From: Owenia fusiformis
Lineage: Eukaryota > Annelida > Polychaeta > Sabellida > Oweniidae
Direction: 5' to 3'
DNA: 64,000 nucleotides
Assembly: GCA_903813345.2 (NCBI GenBank)
Contig: CAIIXF020000012.1
Span: 14,688,020-14,752,019, forward strand
The first letter of the stretch is position 1, and each line of letters starts with the position of its first letter. Under the pieces are notes generated by a model that worked only from the letters and a program-made list of their open reading frames with translations, ran no database searches and had not been told where the DNA came from. Shown here one piece after another: positions 1-11,158 of the stretch. A program made the position numbers and the translations under genes.

Positions 1-196
1 GGCCAATACCCCTAGAAAATTTTTCAATTTTAAGATGCTATTTGGTGCTTTCTGGGTACTTTCAAAGTGTATGAGTCAATGAAAAAAAAATTACAAAAAA
101 AATATTTTTCAAAAAAAAACATTTTTTCAAACTTTTTTTGTGGGGTGACAAAGGGGGGTGCGGTCGCACCCATCGCACCCCCCCCCCCCCCCATCT
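1..196. repeat. hAT-like MITE fragment, cut by window edge
   Basis: A-rich sequence followed by a G/C-homopolymer block with GCACCCATCGCACCCC near 166-181. The same words occur at the right end of the better-defined element at 20767-20998, so this is probably the right-hand part of a related copy whose left end is outside the window. The open frame on the minus strand here is low-complexity and is not taken as a gene. Confidence 0.4.
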
Positions 197-296
197 GACG
201 GCCCTGAAGTGTTACGAAAATCGAACGCTTTTTTCGAATGCGAGTAGAATATGAGTGAGTGAATAGGTGTGTAGTGTTTAGGAGAGACGAAATCAT

Positions 297-734
297 TCTG
301 GCTACGTCGTCTATACAGTGAACACCTTCTTAAACGTCATTGCAGGTTAAACATGTTCAACGCTCGATAGGTTCCATGCATTAGTTCATACCTTTTCAGG
401 CCACATTTCGAGGCTCCTCACATAGAGGTTTTAATGGTGAAAATTAATGCATTCAATCAATCGAAAGTTTTCTCAACATATCATTAAGTCTCAGTCTTTA
501 CGTTTTTATGTACTAGTAATCTAAATCAACTCAGACATGCATGTGTAGGCATACCTTATTACCGATGTTCATAAATGATGCGTAAATTTACACTACTGGA
601 AAATTATCTGATGTAATTCAATGGGTCCTGGCCTTAATAATTAATAAACGAGATGCGACCTCTAGCCAAAGCTATTTTTAATATCTAATGAGTGTCATGT
701 TATTTTAAAAGCGCAACGCTTTGTAATATATAGA
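297..734. other. AT-rich stretch, nothing recognised
   Basis: No open frame with coding character, no inverted repeat and no tandem repeat seen. It may hold more decayed LINE sequence, because a LINE reading frame becomes recognisable at its right edge. Confidence 0.3.
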
Positions 735-923
735 AGAACTGGTATACTTCCTTTAGCAATAGAAACGGGGAGATTTACCCAACCGAAAACCCCAGTAAAC
801 CAAGGACAGTGCCAAATTTGTAACTCAAATGATTTTGAAAATGAATCGCATTTTGTATTTGAGTGTTCAAATTATTCAGAAGCTAGAAAGTCTTTTCTTC
901 AAGAAATCAAAGACATTTCCTAA
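735..923 (+). mobile_element. LINE ORF2 C-terminal relic
   Basis: Open frame ending at TAA 921-923. It reads a LINE C-terminal signature, LAIETGRFTQP, followed by a zinc-knuckle-like C-x2-C-x(n)-H-x4-C segment (CQICNSNDFENESHFVFEC). The same architecture occurs at 52308-52624 on the minus strand (LEIETGRYTKPF, CSMCNKK, HFLLEC), so the two loci carry related non-LTR retrotransposons. No reverse transcriptase core is present, and the fragment is a 5'-truncated copy typical of LINEs. The family is probably CR1/Jockey/Rex-like, but I cannot name it exactly. Confidence 0.75.
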
Positions 924-955
924 AATGAAAAAATATATTTACAAGTCGCACGAAA

Positions 956-1670
956 CTGGGGACAATTAGCGTAACATTATGGCGTCAAAAACCAAGACAA
1001 AACAATGAGCAGCATAGGGCGCAAACAGCCTTACAACGTCAAAAACGACAAGCGTCACATTTTTGTCAAGTTTAGTCAACCTAAAAATAAAATACTTTAC
1101 CCTTATCTAATCATGACAAAATTCACAAGGTAGCAAGATCTCGAGGACAATATTTCTAAAATGTTTTTGAATTTTGAAAAACGGTCAAGAAATCAACTTG
1201 GGGCGTTGGTAAAAATTGATATGTATGGAATTTGTGGTAAAAAAATCGATGCGTCACATTTTTTCAAGTCTCGAAAACCAGCCCTCATTTTAATATTATT
1301 TGCAAAATAAACAAACTGGTTATTGTTATTTTAACTGTAGCCGTTAAGCAATTGTGACGTCATAAATGAACAATAAATTTTGAAATTTTAGGGGAATTTT
1401 GATCATTATTTCAAAAGTTATCCCGATTTCAACGAGCCCTGTAAGCGTAAAGTGTTACGTCTTACAGCGTATTTGACGATGTCGGGATATATTTAACTTT
1501 AAAAATATGTTTGAACCCATCAAAATTTTGAAGGAAAAATAATATCACTGAAATGCGAATAAAAAATGCTTCAAAATGATATATAAAACACATAGTTAGC
1601 TTTTTAAATAAGGCAGAAACGCTTAACGCTCAAAGCTAACATCAGCCCGTATTTCCCGAATTGTCCCCAG
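956..1670. mobile_element. Short DNA element inserted in LINE 3' region
   Basis: Bounded by CTGGGGACAATT (956-967) and its inverted match AATTGTCCCCAG (1659-1670). The 715-bp interior has no long open frame. On its left is the end of the LINE frame and on its right a LINE-like 3' tail, so it seems to have landed between stop codon and tail. I could not identify a clean target-site duplication, so the ends and superfamily are uncertain. Confidence 0.5.
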
Positions 1671-1923
1671 GTCCGTGCACGTCATAATTAAATGTTTTGG
1701 AAAGTATTTGCAAAAAATATTCTATATAAGGAAAAGCGTTTTATTCAAAAATCAAAATCAATAATGTTGTTGAACTGAATTGCACTAATTTTATATTTGT
1801 ATTGTAAAAAATGTAACTAATGTAAAATGTGTCTAATAAGCATAGGTAGGGCTGCCTATTTTAGATAGGTGACACTTAAATAAATGAATGAATGAATAAA
1901 TAAATAAATGAATAATAAATATT
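1671..1923 (+). mobile_element. LINE 3' tail with AATG/AATA microsatellite
   Basis: Sequence leading into a short microsatellite of AATG and AATA units at about 1876-1920. Many LINE families end in such simple-sequence tails. Its position and orientation fit the LINE relic at 735-923, allowing for the inserted element between them. Confidence 0.5.
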
Positions 1924-2841
1924 TCAATGTTGTACCGAGAGAAACATGGCAAAAATAACTTTGTAAGTGATGAGGAAATATTCTTGAAAGTCAGTCATCC
2001 TGACAGGACCTGACAATCTAATTATGATTTATATGGTTTAGAGAGAAACTTGCTTTAGCACCATCACCCATTTTCAATTCGTTATTATAATATATACATG
2101 TATATGTGTGTATACTGTATGTAGATGTACATTAAGAAAGAAAAACAAAAAATATTTGGGGAAATATAATTTTAAAATAGTTTTAGCAAAGCATTTTGAA
2201 TTTTGAACTTTTTATTCAATAATCATCTGTAAGTGTCCACATAAGATTTTTTTTTTAAATTACCCATTCTTTAAATATCGGTTATTATCGGTATCATGAA
2301 AATAATCGTCATGGGAGCTTACGTTAAACATCTGTGACTAACGCATCGATAGTTTTGTAAAAATTAGACGTCTTCAGTACGAAATGCATGTTCACTTTAA
2401 AGTGCAAATTTTAGTTATGACAGAGTATTTTTTCGGTAAGTTATCAAACATTTAACGTTAGTGTGTTGAACGATTTGATCCTGCAAGGTCAAACCATATC
2501 GCCCAAGGATAAACATTTCCATTTTGAATTGCATATAAATAAAAATGAAATTACTCTAATCTCCCAGTCTGGATTCTAGCTTGTCAATTAATTGGACATG
2601 CTGCCCGATCTAGTGCAATAATTTCCTCGTTTATGAACTCTCGGATCTTTACATTAACATCCCAGTCGTCAAAAAGGGAGGCCTCATCTAAGAAATATAT
2701 TCAGAACTAAGTTTAAATAAGATAAGCAAGAAAAAACATGAATGGGAAACTTTAAATCCACTTTTCAATTTTCCTTCATCAATGAATCAATATTATATGG
2801 GAAAATAACACGAGTAACTTTAAATAACTCAACGTCATTTA
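1924..2841. other. Intergenic AT-rich DNA
   Basis: No gene, long inverted repeat or tandem array seen. A short TA-rich run (about 2087-2125) is present. Confidence 0.4.
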
Positions 2842-3369
2842 CACTGTTCCACAACTACATGTAGTTACTTTGACGGAACGTCAATGTAACAAAATGGATG
2901 AATTTCCTGGTAAAGAGTTTTTTTATTTTCTCGATTTAAACCTACTTATAAGTCAAGTTGCAGATAACTTGGCACAAAGCTCGAAAATGTAATTTAGTTT
3001 TAATAAGTTTCTTCGATTTGGATTTTGTTTTGTAAATGAAGTTGCAATTCATATATTTAGCCCCTCGCTTTTGTTACATTGACGAAAGTCCGTTATATTA
3101 CCAATTAATGTATGTTACTTTGACGACTTACGTCATTGTAACAAAAGCGATGTTCTAAATGAATGCATTACAGCTTTATTTAAAAATCAAATTCCAAACC
3201 GAGAGCATTTCTAAAAGCTAGACTATATTGTGTAACTTTGTGCCAAATGATAATCCGCAACATGACTTATAAGTAAATTCAAAGCGAGAAAACGAAAAAT
3301 TCGTATCCAGGAAGTTCATCCATTTTGTTACATTGACGTTCCGTCAAAGTAACTAGTTGTGGAACAGTG
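2842..3369. mobile_element. 528-bp fold-back MITE
   Basis: The ends are inverted copies: CACTGTTCCACAACTA at the left, TAGTTGTGGAACAGTG at the right. The inverted match continues inward through GTTACTTTGACGGAACGTCA and AATGGATGAA. Inside, the words GTTACTTTGACG and CGTCAATGTAAC recur as smaller palindromes (near 2870, 3075, 3115 and 3325), so the element is built of nested hairpins. There is no coding capacity. Non-autonomous DNA transposon; superfamily not assignable. Confidence 0.8.
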
Positions 3370-3804
3370 GTTTACTTCAGAGTATAATGGTTTTTTCGAC
3401 TTTTTGCCAGTGATTCAACTAGTTTTATCAAGATTACATTCAAAATGGGGGTACACAGTTGAAGGGAAAACTTTATTTTTTTAAATATTTTTCAATGTTC
3501 ATAGTTATATCAAAATATCAAAATGCGTGACATATATGGAAAAGTATTTTTAGATTTCTAATATGATAATGTTTCACATGTATTTAGTAAGAAAAATTCA
3601 CAAAGTTTGGTTGATAATCCGGGAGTATCCATAATTTTGAGCCATTTTAGAACTCAACGGATATTGCATATTAATAGTTCTAAAATACTTCTATTCTATC
3701 ATTTACCTCTATGAATATTAATAGTACGAGAAGAACTTATAAAAATGGCATCTCGAAGCTTTCCACAATACCTTCCGTTGCCCTTTACAATTTGAAATTC
3801 ATGA
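3370..3804. other. Intron start or intergenic, downstream of BMP-like exon
   Basis: If the splice donor at 3805-3810 is used, this is the first part of the intron of the BMP-like gene read leftwards. No second exon with the conserved cysteine-rich ligand domain was seen here or further left. Confidence 0.4.
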
Positions 3805-3810
3805 ATTTAC

Positions 3811-4300
3811 CTTTTAGAGCTGTGTGAGCATAAACGTTGACCCCCTCTAGTGGGTTTTCGGCTTCCAATCGACTTTTTCTCTCTTTCATGTACATTATAT
3901 CCATGTAGATTGGAATTTTGGACCGAGGCTTTGGCTTTGGGATCTCTTTCACACCAAGAAGCTTTAACATATGTAGCTCGAGTTCCTCGACTGCTGTGAG
4001 ATTCTCGTCTGCGTACGTGTCGATGTCCCATATTGTGCCTTGATAGTCATGATCCAGCTCTCCATCCGCTCTGTTTTGAGATTCTGATTCTGTCGCGAGT
4101 CCGTCGTCATACGCTTTCTTTTTTACGTCATCATATACATGATCACGGCCCCAAATTGCGTCCCATAGACGTTGAAGGAATGATTTCTGTTCAGGGGTTG
4201 TCTCTTTTAGTCCACGGGCCTTCCCCTCCGTCGTACCCATAATGCAACAGCAACCGATTAAGCAGACAATCACAAAAACGCTACCCACCGGTACCTTCAT
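3811..4300 (-). CDS. BMP/TGF-beta superfamily ligand precursor, first coding exon (partial)
   Basis: Encodes the secretory signal and N-terminal prodomain of a TGF-beta-family morphogen. Residues 4-24 form a hydrophobic signal peptide rich in Cys and Val. Residues 100-102 (NLT) are a possible N-glycosylation site. Residues 106-140 match the alpha-1 helix and following segment of BMP prodomains: ELELHMLKLLGV, then PKPKPRSKIPIYMDIMY, comparable to the BMP pattern of a helix ending in a short PRP/PKP stretch followed by IPxYMxxLY. GVNVYAHTALK (153-163) sits where BMPs have their ANTVRSF-like strand, and vertebrate BMP genes often split near here. The exon ends in a donor (AAAAG then GTAAAT, phase 1). 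The mature cysteine-knot domain is not in the window, so it must lie beyond the left edge. The acidic middle (residues 50-100) is not conserved. BMP, ADMP or GDF type cannot be told without the mature domain. Confidence 0.72.
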
Positions 4301-4940
4301 CCTAACTAGCGCTTGTTAGGTCGCTTGGTATCAAAAGAACAATCCGAATTTGGTAATGGTTCATATAGTCCTTCGTTATCAATTATTGTTTCATCCAAAT
4401 GCGTTTTTGTAACATAATTACAACTGACATCTTAACCTCATTGAATGTATTTGTGATGCTTTTGGTAATACGACACACAGTGCCAAAGCCACACCCCGTA
4501 GCTGTCACATGACAGATATTTACCAATAGTATTAACGCAAAATATGACTCCGTTTTAAAGGCTAAAAAATAAAATTGTGGGTAAGACGCTTTGCTAGGGT
4601 AGTTCAGCACAAGGTCAAAAATCAGCTGGGTTCGTGGAACGTTTATTTAGTCTACATTAATAGTTTGATAAAACTTGAATATTATTGTAGCCTAGTCAGG
4701 CACACACCGGTAATAAGATATGATAATGTGCTTATTACTTCTGACAATTATTGGTACTCAAAAAAACAAAAATATCTCGGTTTCAATTTAAAAGTAATGA
4801 AATAAACCAGTGAATATTACTTCATTTTATAAGATCTTCTATAAATCTATAATTAATCAATATGGGTTTATTTTGCAATTTATTTTTCACCGACGATGAC
4901 AAATGGCAAATGGTCAACACTAGAAACTCCAAAAAAATAT
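4301..4940. other. Upstream region of BMP-like gene
   Basis: Expected to hold the 5' leader and promoter of the minus-strand exon at 3811-4300. No TATA box or clear upstream exon was seen. Two short open frames (4383-4610 minus, 4575-4805 plus) have no recognisable product. Confidence 0.3.
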
Positions 4941-4942
4941 CT

Positions 4943-5080
4943 AGGGGGTGGTCCAAAAAAGTGAACCCTTGCAACAAGCTAGCTATACTTGTATCTCAGT
5001 TATTACCCGCATTAATGAGCTGATATTCTCACATATCTAAGAGTAATGTCTAAAGTTTTTTCGGTACCATGAAGGTCACC
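4943..5080. repeat. Solo end of mariner-type MITE
   Basis: Begins GGGGGTGGTCCAAAAAAGTGAACC and continues CTTGCAACAAGCTA, matching the left end of the complete MITE at 23479-23943 (GGGTGGTTCGAAAAAGTGAACC, GCTGCAACAGGCTA). No inverted partner was found, so this is a broken copy. Confidence 0.55.
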
Positions 5081-5157
5081 CAGTTTTAATTCTTGCAGAG
5101 GTTACATCGTACATGGCAACAGCATCCATGCCTTATTTATGGATTATTTGCTCAAAC

Positions 5158-5475
5158 TTGCTCCACGGTTCTGGATAACTGCTGCATGTTTAAATTATTC
5201 ACTGCTCTGTGCAGCATATCTAGGGTTATTTTTATTTCTAATGCATTTTTTTATTTTCGGGGGAGGGAGGAGGTGGTAGCTTACGTTTTTGGGCAGTGAA
5301 CAACTCCAACATCCGCTCCATGGTTCTGGATATCGATAACTGCTGTGATGCGAATGCAACACGAACGTTGAAGTTGTTCACTGCTCTATCCAGCGTATCT
5401 GGGGTTCTTTTGTAGTTCTATTGCATTCTTCTTTATTTTCAGGAAAAAGTTCAACACGAATATTGAAATTGTTCA
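5158..5475. repeat. Two diverged direct repeats of about 150 bp
   Basis: Copy 1 starts GCTCCACGGTTCTGGATAAC (5160) and copy 2 GCTCCATGGTTCTGGATATC (about 5317). Both run through TTCACTGCTCT, a CAGC(A/G)TATCTxGGGTT segment and a T-rich stretch with (T)TTATTTTC. A third short echo is TTGTTCACTGCT near 5470. No coding content recognised. Confidence 0.6.
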
Positions 5476-5549
5476 CTGCTAAAAAGCTTTAGATATAACT
5501 TTTTTCCTGTACGATGATACTAAAGGAAGTTACTTTTATGACATATACA

Positions 5550-6681
5550 AGGTATTAACATGCAAAACATCACCACCTGTCATTTGTAACAGACGCCAAC
5601 CGCCTAACGCCGAACACCGACCGCCGAATGCTAAACACCGTCAGCAAAAACACGAGATAATAACAGTATGTCACCACTTATGATGGTGACATATCACCAC
5701 TTGTGATTGTGACATATACTAACTCAGTCCTAGAATATTATGTACATGTATAGTACATGTACAAACGTTCTGTTCGTAGAAATACTTGTGATTTTGTAAC
5801 AAATGATACATGTTGTAAGGTCTTATAATTAAGAAAATACATTTAATTGTAAATATGGAAAAATACATCTACTAGTATTATATCATAGATCTGCAAAGCG
5901 TATGTTCATTTTGAAGGACTCTTTGACAACCTAACATTGTGGATAATTAATCCAGTTACACCAGGCGATTAATGTTGAAATCAAACACTCATCAATTCAC
6001 AACACTAATTTGTCCCATATCATTTTTATATGCTTCGGGGCCAATTAAGTTCAGATTATTGACGTCAATGATCTCATTTTGTGTCGCGATCGCAGATGAT
6101 TTATAATCTCAAAACTAAACAACCGGCAAGAAATGGTCAGTATGTAATGGGGAAAACGTGCAGTTTTTCATGTGTTTAGTCTATACTTATCTCCCAGGTA
6201 ATCTAATTTGACAATTTAATAATAAACTATCTTTAAGAACTCGGTCCCTCACACTTTAAGCATCAAACTACTAAACTTTCTGACATACATTTATAACCTA
6301 AGTCAGAGACTAAATACAGGTATGAACCTGATAAACCATACGTAAAGAGCTTATCTGAGGCATCAAAGAAGAATTTCTTTATTCCTTTACAGAATGATGC
6401 AGCTGTACCCACAAGGACTGTCCCGGGCAATACCATGGGGTGGACAATTTTATTAGAGTAAAATGAATGGTAGAATGGAAGAGTTCTGAATGCCTCAAAG
6501 TTATCAACCACTCCTATGTAGTACGTAGTTTTTACATTCCTTATTATGTCACTACCACAAGTGGTGATCATGACATATAGTTTCCAACTTTTTTGTGGAC
6601 GGTGTTTTGCAGTTTGTGTTCAGCATCTGGTGGTTGGTGTTCGGCGTTTGACAGGTGGTGATATTTTGACTGTTAATACCT
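5550..6681. mobile_element. 1.1-kb TIR element of the GTTCGGCG family
   Basis: Left end AGGTATTAACA, then CATCACCACCTGTCA and a block of CGCCGAACACCGACCGCCGA words; the right end is the inverted equivalent (TGACAGGTGGTGATATTTTG, then TGTTAATACCT). Inverted arms are about 140 bp, including CACCACTTGTGAT and its mate. The minus-strand open frame 6263-6571 (102 codons) in the middle matches nothing I know and may be chance. Partial copies lie at about 14735-14860 and 24587-24695. Confidence 0.65.
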
Positions 6682-7472
6682 TTTTAAAATAAATAATATG
6701 TGTCAAAGTATTTTGCCAATAGACTAACTGAGTCCCTTCAAGTATTTCAATTTGTATTAACATAAGACACCTTTGAATGTTATTACGTACATGATCTTCG
6801 TGACATGGGCATTGTGGTTAGACATTAAAATTGATCTTCATAGGAGTAAAAATGAATTTTTAAATGTTTTCAACATTGTGTCAATAGATGTAGCCAGGCA
6901 TGTTTCAGAAAAGTTATTACAAACATCATACAAAGTTGTTTTTGAAAATAATTTTTGACATAAACTATAACGAATTTTTATTTCACTTTTCTTTAGTTCT
7001 TACCACTGTTTTCTTACCAGAACCTTGTAGTTTTACAGTCACAGAGGTTGAACAACCTGTCGTAACTGCATTACATTGTATATTTTGGTAAGTTCTTGAG
7101 ATTGTATTCACCGATTTAAACACATATAATATTTGATCTATGGTGAGTAACAAAATAATGATTCTCAATATAAATATCGTTTTTAACTACATGTATAATA
7201 CCGACTCTCGAGCGTTCCTTCGCACCAGCCAACTGGCCTAATTTTGTGAGGTTATGTTAAGGCGTTGTGTTTTCTAGAATGACAATGGTGATTTCAGTCA
7301 GATACTATCCATCTTTTTTGACTATTTATATACTATTCGTAGATGACCTCATTATCAACATATTCACATGCATCAAAATGTGCCATATAAGCTGACGACT
7401 TGCTGGCACCATAAGCCCAGTGCATGCGCCCATGTACACAATTTTAGCAAATGCAAACCACTCGTGCCAATG
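6682..7472. other. Region downstream of the SLC43-like gene
   Basis: Presumed 3' untranslated region and flank of the minus-strand transporter gene. Open frames of 60-63 codons here (6773-6958, 6900-7091, 6983-7168) look like chance. Confidence 0.35.
6977..6982 (-). terminator. Possible polyadenylation signal AATAAA
   Basis: TTTATT on the plus strand is AATAAA on the minus strand, about 490 nt past the transporter stop codon. In AT-rich DNA this hexamer is common by chance, so support is weak. Confidence 0.2.
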
Positions 7473-7682
7473 TTATGCTTCTTCTATAGCTCTATGACGA
7501 CGCGGTTCTGTGGCTGATTCGTCAACCGTAACTATAGCATCCGGATTCAAGTCTTGTTGTTCCTCATTGGTCAATCTTTGCAATGATAGAATGACGTCAT
7601 TTGTAGGATTAATCGTGTGCTTCCAAATCAACCAAGGATGGAAGAGACACGTGAGCGACAGCAGGCACAAACTGACATGAAC
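7473..7682 (-). CDS. slc43: SLC43-like transporter, last coding exon
   Basis: Acceptor TTTAAAG precedes GTT CAT GTC. The exon continues in phase 0 from the exon at 11684-11810, giving the reading FF|VHVSLCLLSLTCLFHPWLIW. This is the last transmembrane helix of the SLC43 family (human proteins have a comparable NVMFMLAILLTFFHPFLVY). A cytosolic tail of about 45 polar residues follows, rich in Glu, Asp and Arg and ending HRAIEEA, with stop TAA at 7473-7475. Family function: sodium-independent facilitated uptake of large neutral amino acids (SLC43A1/A2), or nucleobase transport in the SLC43A3 branch. Which applies here cannot be read from this exon. Confidence 0.88.
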   Translation of the reverse strand, partial: VHVSLCLLSLTCLFHPWLIWKHTINPTNDVILSLQRLTNEEQQDLNPDAIVTVDESATEPRRHRAIEEA

Positions 7683-7887
7683 CTTTAAATTGAAAGCAGA
7701 ATAATTATTTAAGGATTTAAGTACAGGATTCAATTCTAACATATATAGCATTCATAACTTTAAAATAACTAGCATTCATAACAATAAAATAACATAACTG
7801 TAAAAGATCGATTATTGTGCTCGTCAAGCTTGAGTAAAGGATGAGTCTCGGTTTGGGGAACAGTCTCCTGGGCTAATAATTAATTTC

Positions 7888-7958
7888 ATGAAAAAATATA
7901 GAAATATCACCCAAATTAAATAATGAATATTCAAAAGAGGACATTTAAATCTACAAGA
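7888..7958. repeat. Third copy of the sequence flanking the Tc1-like MITE
   Basis: Contains AGAAATATCACCCAAATTAA, a TATTCAAAAGAGGACAT segment and AAATCTACA, as do the inverted flanks at 8063-8120 and 8997-9054. Here it is followed by GATGTCCGAAGCAGGGATAA instead of the MITE. A related TCCGAAGCAGGGATAACG recurs at about 9140, after the right flank. Confidence 0.65.
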
Positions 7959-8062
7959 TGTCCGAAGCAGGGATAACGGTGCAGGAGACCGATTCAATTG
8001 AATAGAAGTCTCGATTAGGAGAAAAAAGTTCATCAGTATACTGCGTTAATATTTTTTATGAA

Positions 8063-9054
8063 AAATGTAGAAATATCACCCAAATTAAATTTTGACTATT
8101 CAAAAGAAGACATTCAAATCTACACTCCCCTTCATAAGTTTGGCAACCTTTTTTCCCCATTGAACTACGTGTAATAGCCTCTTTACATTTGAATTTTTAT
8201 TAACTTAACCTGCGATGAAAATACTTATACTATTGATGGAAACGTAATTTGACTTTAATTCCAATACCTCCAAACTTTCTCATTTATTCCTCAATTACAA
8301 TAGGCCGAAAATTGATGATAAATTTGATGATTTTTTGAAAATCGACATTCCCATGTTAACCAATGGGAAATGGTAGGTTTGCCGCAAGTCATATGACAGA
8401 ATATCCATCCATCCGAGTCCTTGCAAAAATACGAGTTAAGCAGGCAATTGAATTTGCTAACTTAATTTAACAAAAAATTGATATGTTTCTTCAGGTTCAA
8501 CAAAGTTATAGGGCTTTAAAGTCAAAATTGTTTTTCAAAAAAACTCTCCCATTGAAATAACACGGGAGGCGAAAATTTATTTTCAAAAATGACTTTGAAG
8601 CGCTGTAACTTTAATATTCATCAAATAAACTAAACACGTAGTGTTCAAAAAAGTTAGACAATTCAATTTTCTATATAAAAATATTTTTTGCTGAATCTTT
8701 TACTGAAAAGATATCCTGATTTCTGATTTGCCCCGAACCCTTCATTTACCATTGGTTAACATCGGAATGACGATTTTCAAAAATTCATCAAATTTATCAT
8801 CAATTTTCGACCTATTGTAATTGAGGAAAAACATTGAGAAAATTTGAAGGTATTGGAATTAAAGTCAAATTACGTTTCCATCAATAGTATAAGTATTTTC
8901 ATCGCAGGTTAAGTTAATAAAAACTCAAATGTAAAGAGGCTTTAACACGTAGTTCAATGGGGGAAAAAGGTTGCCAAACTTATGAAGGGGAGTGTAGATT
9001 TGAATGTCTTCTTTTGAATAGTCAAAATTTAATTTGGGTGATATTTCTACATTT
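8063..9054. mobile_element. Tc1-like MITE inside a larger inverted repeat
   Basis: The core 8123-8994 (872 bp) has ends CACTCCCCTTCATAAGTTTG and the inverted CAAACTTATGAAGGGGAGTG, each next to a TA dinucleotide, as expected for Tc1/mariner elements. The arms match over about 250 bp (for example AAACGTAATTTGACTTTAAT and its complement near 8880). The inverted match does not stop at the TA but runs on for another 58 bp on both sides (AAATGTAGAAATATCACCCA outwards). No transposase frame. A diverged relative is at 29424-29631. Confidence 0.82.
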
Positions 9055-10610
9055 CTATTTTTCTACATATTACACGTTTCCATCAATATTATAAGTTAGG
9101 AGGAGGAGGGGAGTGTATATTATGTAAGAAAATCAAATTTATCCGAAGCAGGGATAACGCTCATTTAGAGTGATGAACTTGGTTGAAATTGGTAGTCAGC
9201 AATTATCTGCGTACTTTGCTAAATCGGGAATTTCAATTTTATCAAAACACTGTTGAATTTCTCGGTGTTTTGGTCTAACGAGACTTCTTAAGACCACTCT
9301 CTCGAGGTCTCTTTTCCGGAGACGTGAACCACCCAATACAAGTTATTTAGTCAATCGCTTGTCTTTTTGTTTGTTAGATCATGGGCTTTCAACTAAGAAC
9401 ATTATTTTTCTTAGAAAGAAATATGTTTTTGAAGGTTCGAAGAAGGCTGATAGTGCCTGATACGTTTTGGGCAGATTTACGTAGATTTAGGGTAACTCTG
9501 CAAAAACGTGTTATAATTTCTTTTTGGAATTCAAAACAGAATGAAATTTCCCCTTGCCAATCTAAAGATATTTGAAAGATATTCGGATGCAGGTTTCACT
9601 AATTATCGAATATTTCTCAGAATTAAATAGGTGAAAATTTATATCTGTCTTTATTTCAATAGTTTAAGCAGTTTATGGGTATTGATATCAACTACTTTGC
9701 ATCTGATAGGTAATAATGTTTCTCTCAAAAATATACACACTCATTCAAATAATCACTGTCAAGTTATGTGAGCATTGCACGGACCACATCTCTCTGTATT
9801 GAACACTTGGAATTGTAGTCAATTTCAATGAATGGAGGTCAAGGTTAAAATAATCATTCATCCATCGTAAAATATAAAATGGCTATGCGGTGCGTCCCAA
9901 AAAACGCAACAAGTAAAAACATTGTAAAACCGCAAAACCAGTAATTATTACATCAATTTCATTTATTTTACCATGAAGCTATGTGTCTCCTCTTTCCAAT
10001 GGTATGTCATTTGTTCATATCTGTTAATGTTTTTTCGCGCGTTGGTGAAAAGGCATTTGTGCCAAGTTTTGAAATATCCTCAGTCAACTGATCCTATTGT
10101 GCAATCAGGTAAATCATTATGTAATGGGGACTTGAGATTAAATTCTGGTTACAAGAGTTACATAATACCAAGTTTCAGATTTAGATTCCCTAAGAAAAAA
10201 GATTTAACTTTTTAAGTGTTCACAAGTATCCTTGATGGTTCAGTTAACGTTACAAACATATGGAAAAAGAAGTGGCATAAACAGTATAGTCAGTAAAGTC
10301 ACAATCATTGCCTGTGTCTGTCATCTTATGAAAGATTGCTCATTAAAGACAACATTCCATACAGTGTTTTGAATAGTCAGAAAGTGATACCGAATGTCTA
10401 GGTATATTTGAATACTTCATTCCGTCGGTCAGGAACTTAATTTCCGGCGGCTAATATAATAACAATTTGAAGGATAATCACTTGTAATAATACTTGTCGA
10501 GTTTCATGTTCTAATGGTGATCACTTTGCAGAAATACTTAGAAATACATAAAATATAAAATTATTAATTTTTGTCTGGTAAGGCGAGTCAAATTAGTAAA
10601 ACACCCAATT

Positions 10611-10971
10611 CAGATAGATCGCCTAAAATTACATTTGTATGATGCGAGACTCGACATTCATCAGGAAACTCGAAACATGATCAAATTATGATCGGACATA
10701 AGTATGATGTGTACTTCAAGATAATAAATATTTCATTACGGTTTTATCTTTACATCGTAATTTCAATCACCGCCATCGCTTTTCAAACGAGTTACCTTGA
10801 AATATCAAGACGTCGTGCTATTGTCATACTTATACATTTTAATTTGACAGTCATTCACCATTTATTAAGCAGTAAAAAAGTAATTTGCCCCATGGGTGAC
10901 AATTTATTTCAAGTTTCCTGGTGAAGATCGAGTCTCGCATCATACGAATGTAATTTTAGTCGATCTGTCTG
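10611..10971. mobile_element. 361-bp fold-back MITE
   Basis: Left arm CAGATAGATCGCCTAAAATT, then GTATGATGCGAGACTCG; the right arm is the inverse, CGAGTCTCGCATCATAC to AATTTTAGTCGATCTGTCTG. Arms are about 62 bp. The right part (GCAGTAAAAA, GTTTCCTG, CTCGCATCATACGAATGTAA) is repeated at 37226-37357, so the family is dispersed. Confidence 0.75.
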
Positions 10972-11158
10972 CATGGGGCGTAAATAGTATACAAATAGGG
11001 ACTGCCATTGAGGGCAATAGGGCAAACTATTTTCCCCGAGGGAATATCCTGTCCATTGCCCGAAATTTGGCAGTCACTATTTGTTTTATTTCATATCTCA
11101 TATGTATTCCAAATAAAAAATATTAAGACCAGCCAAAATTTCTCCAATATAGATCCTA

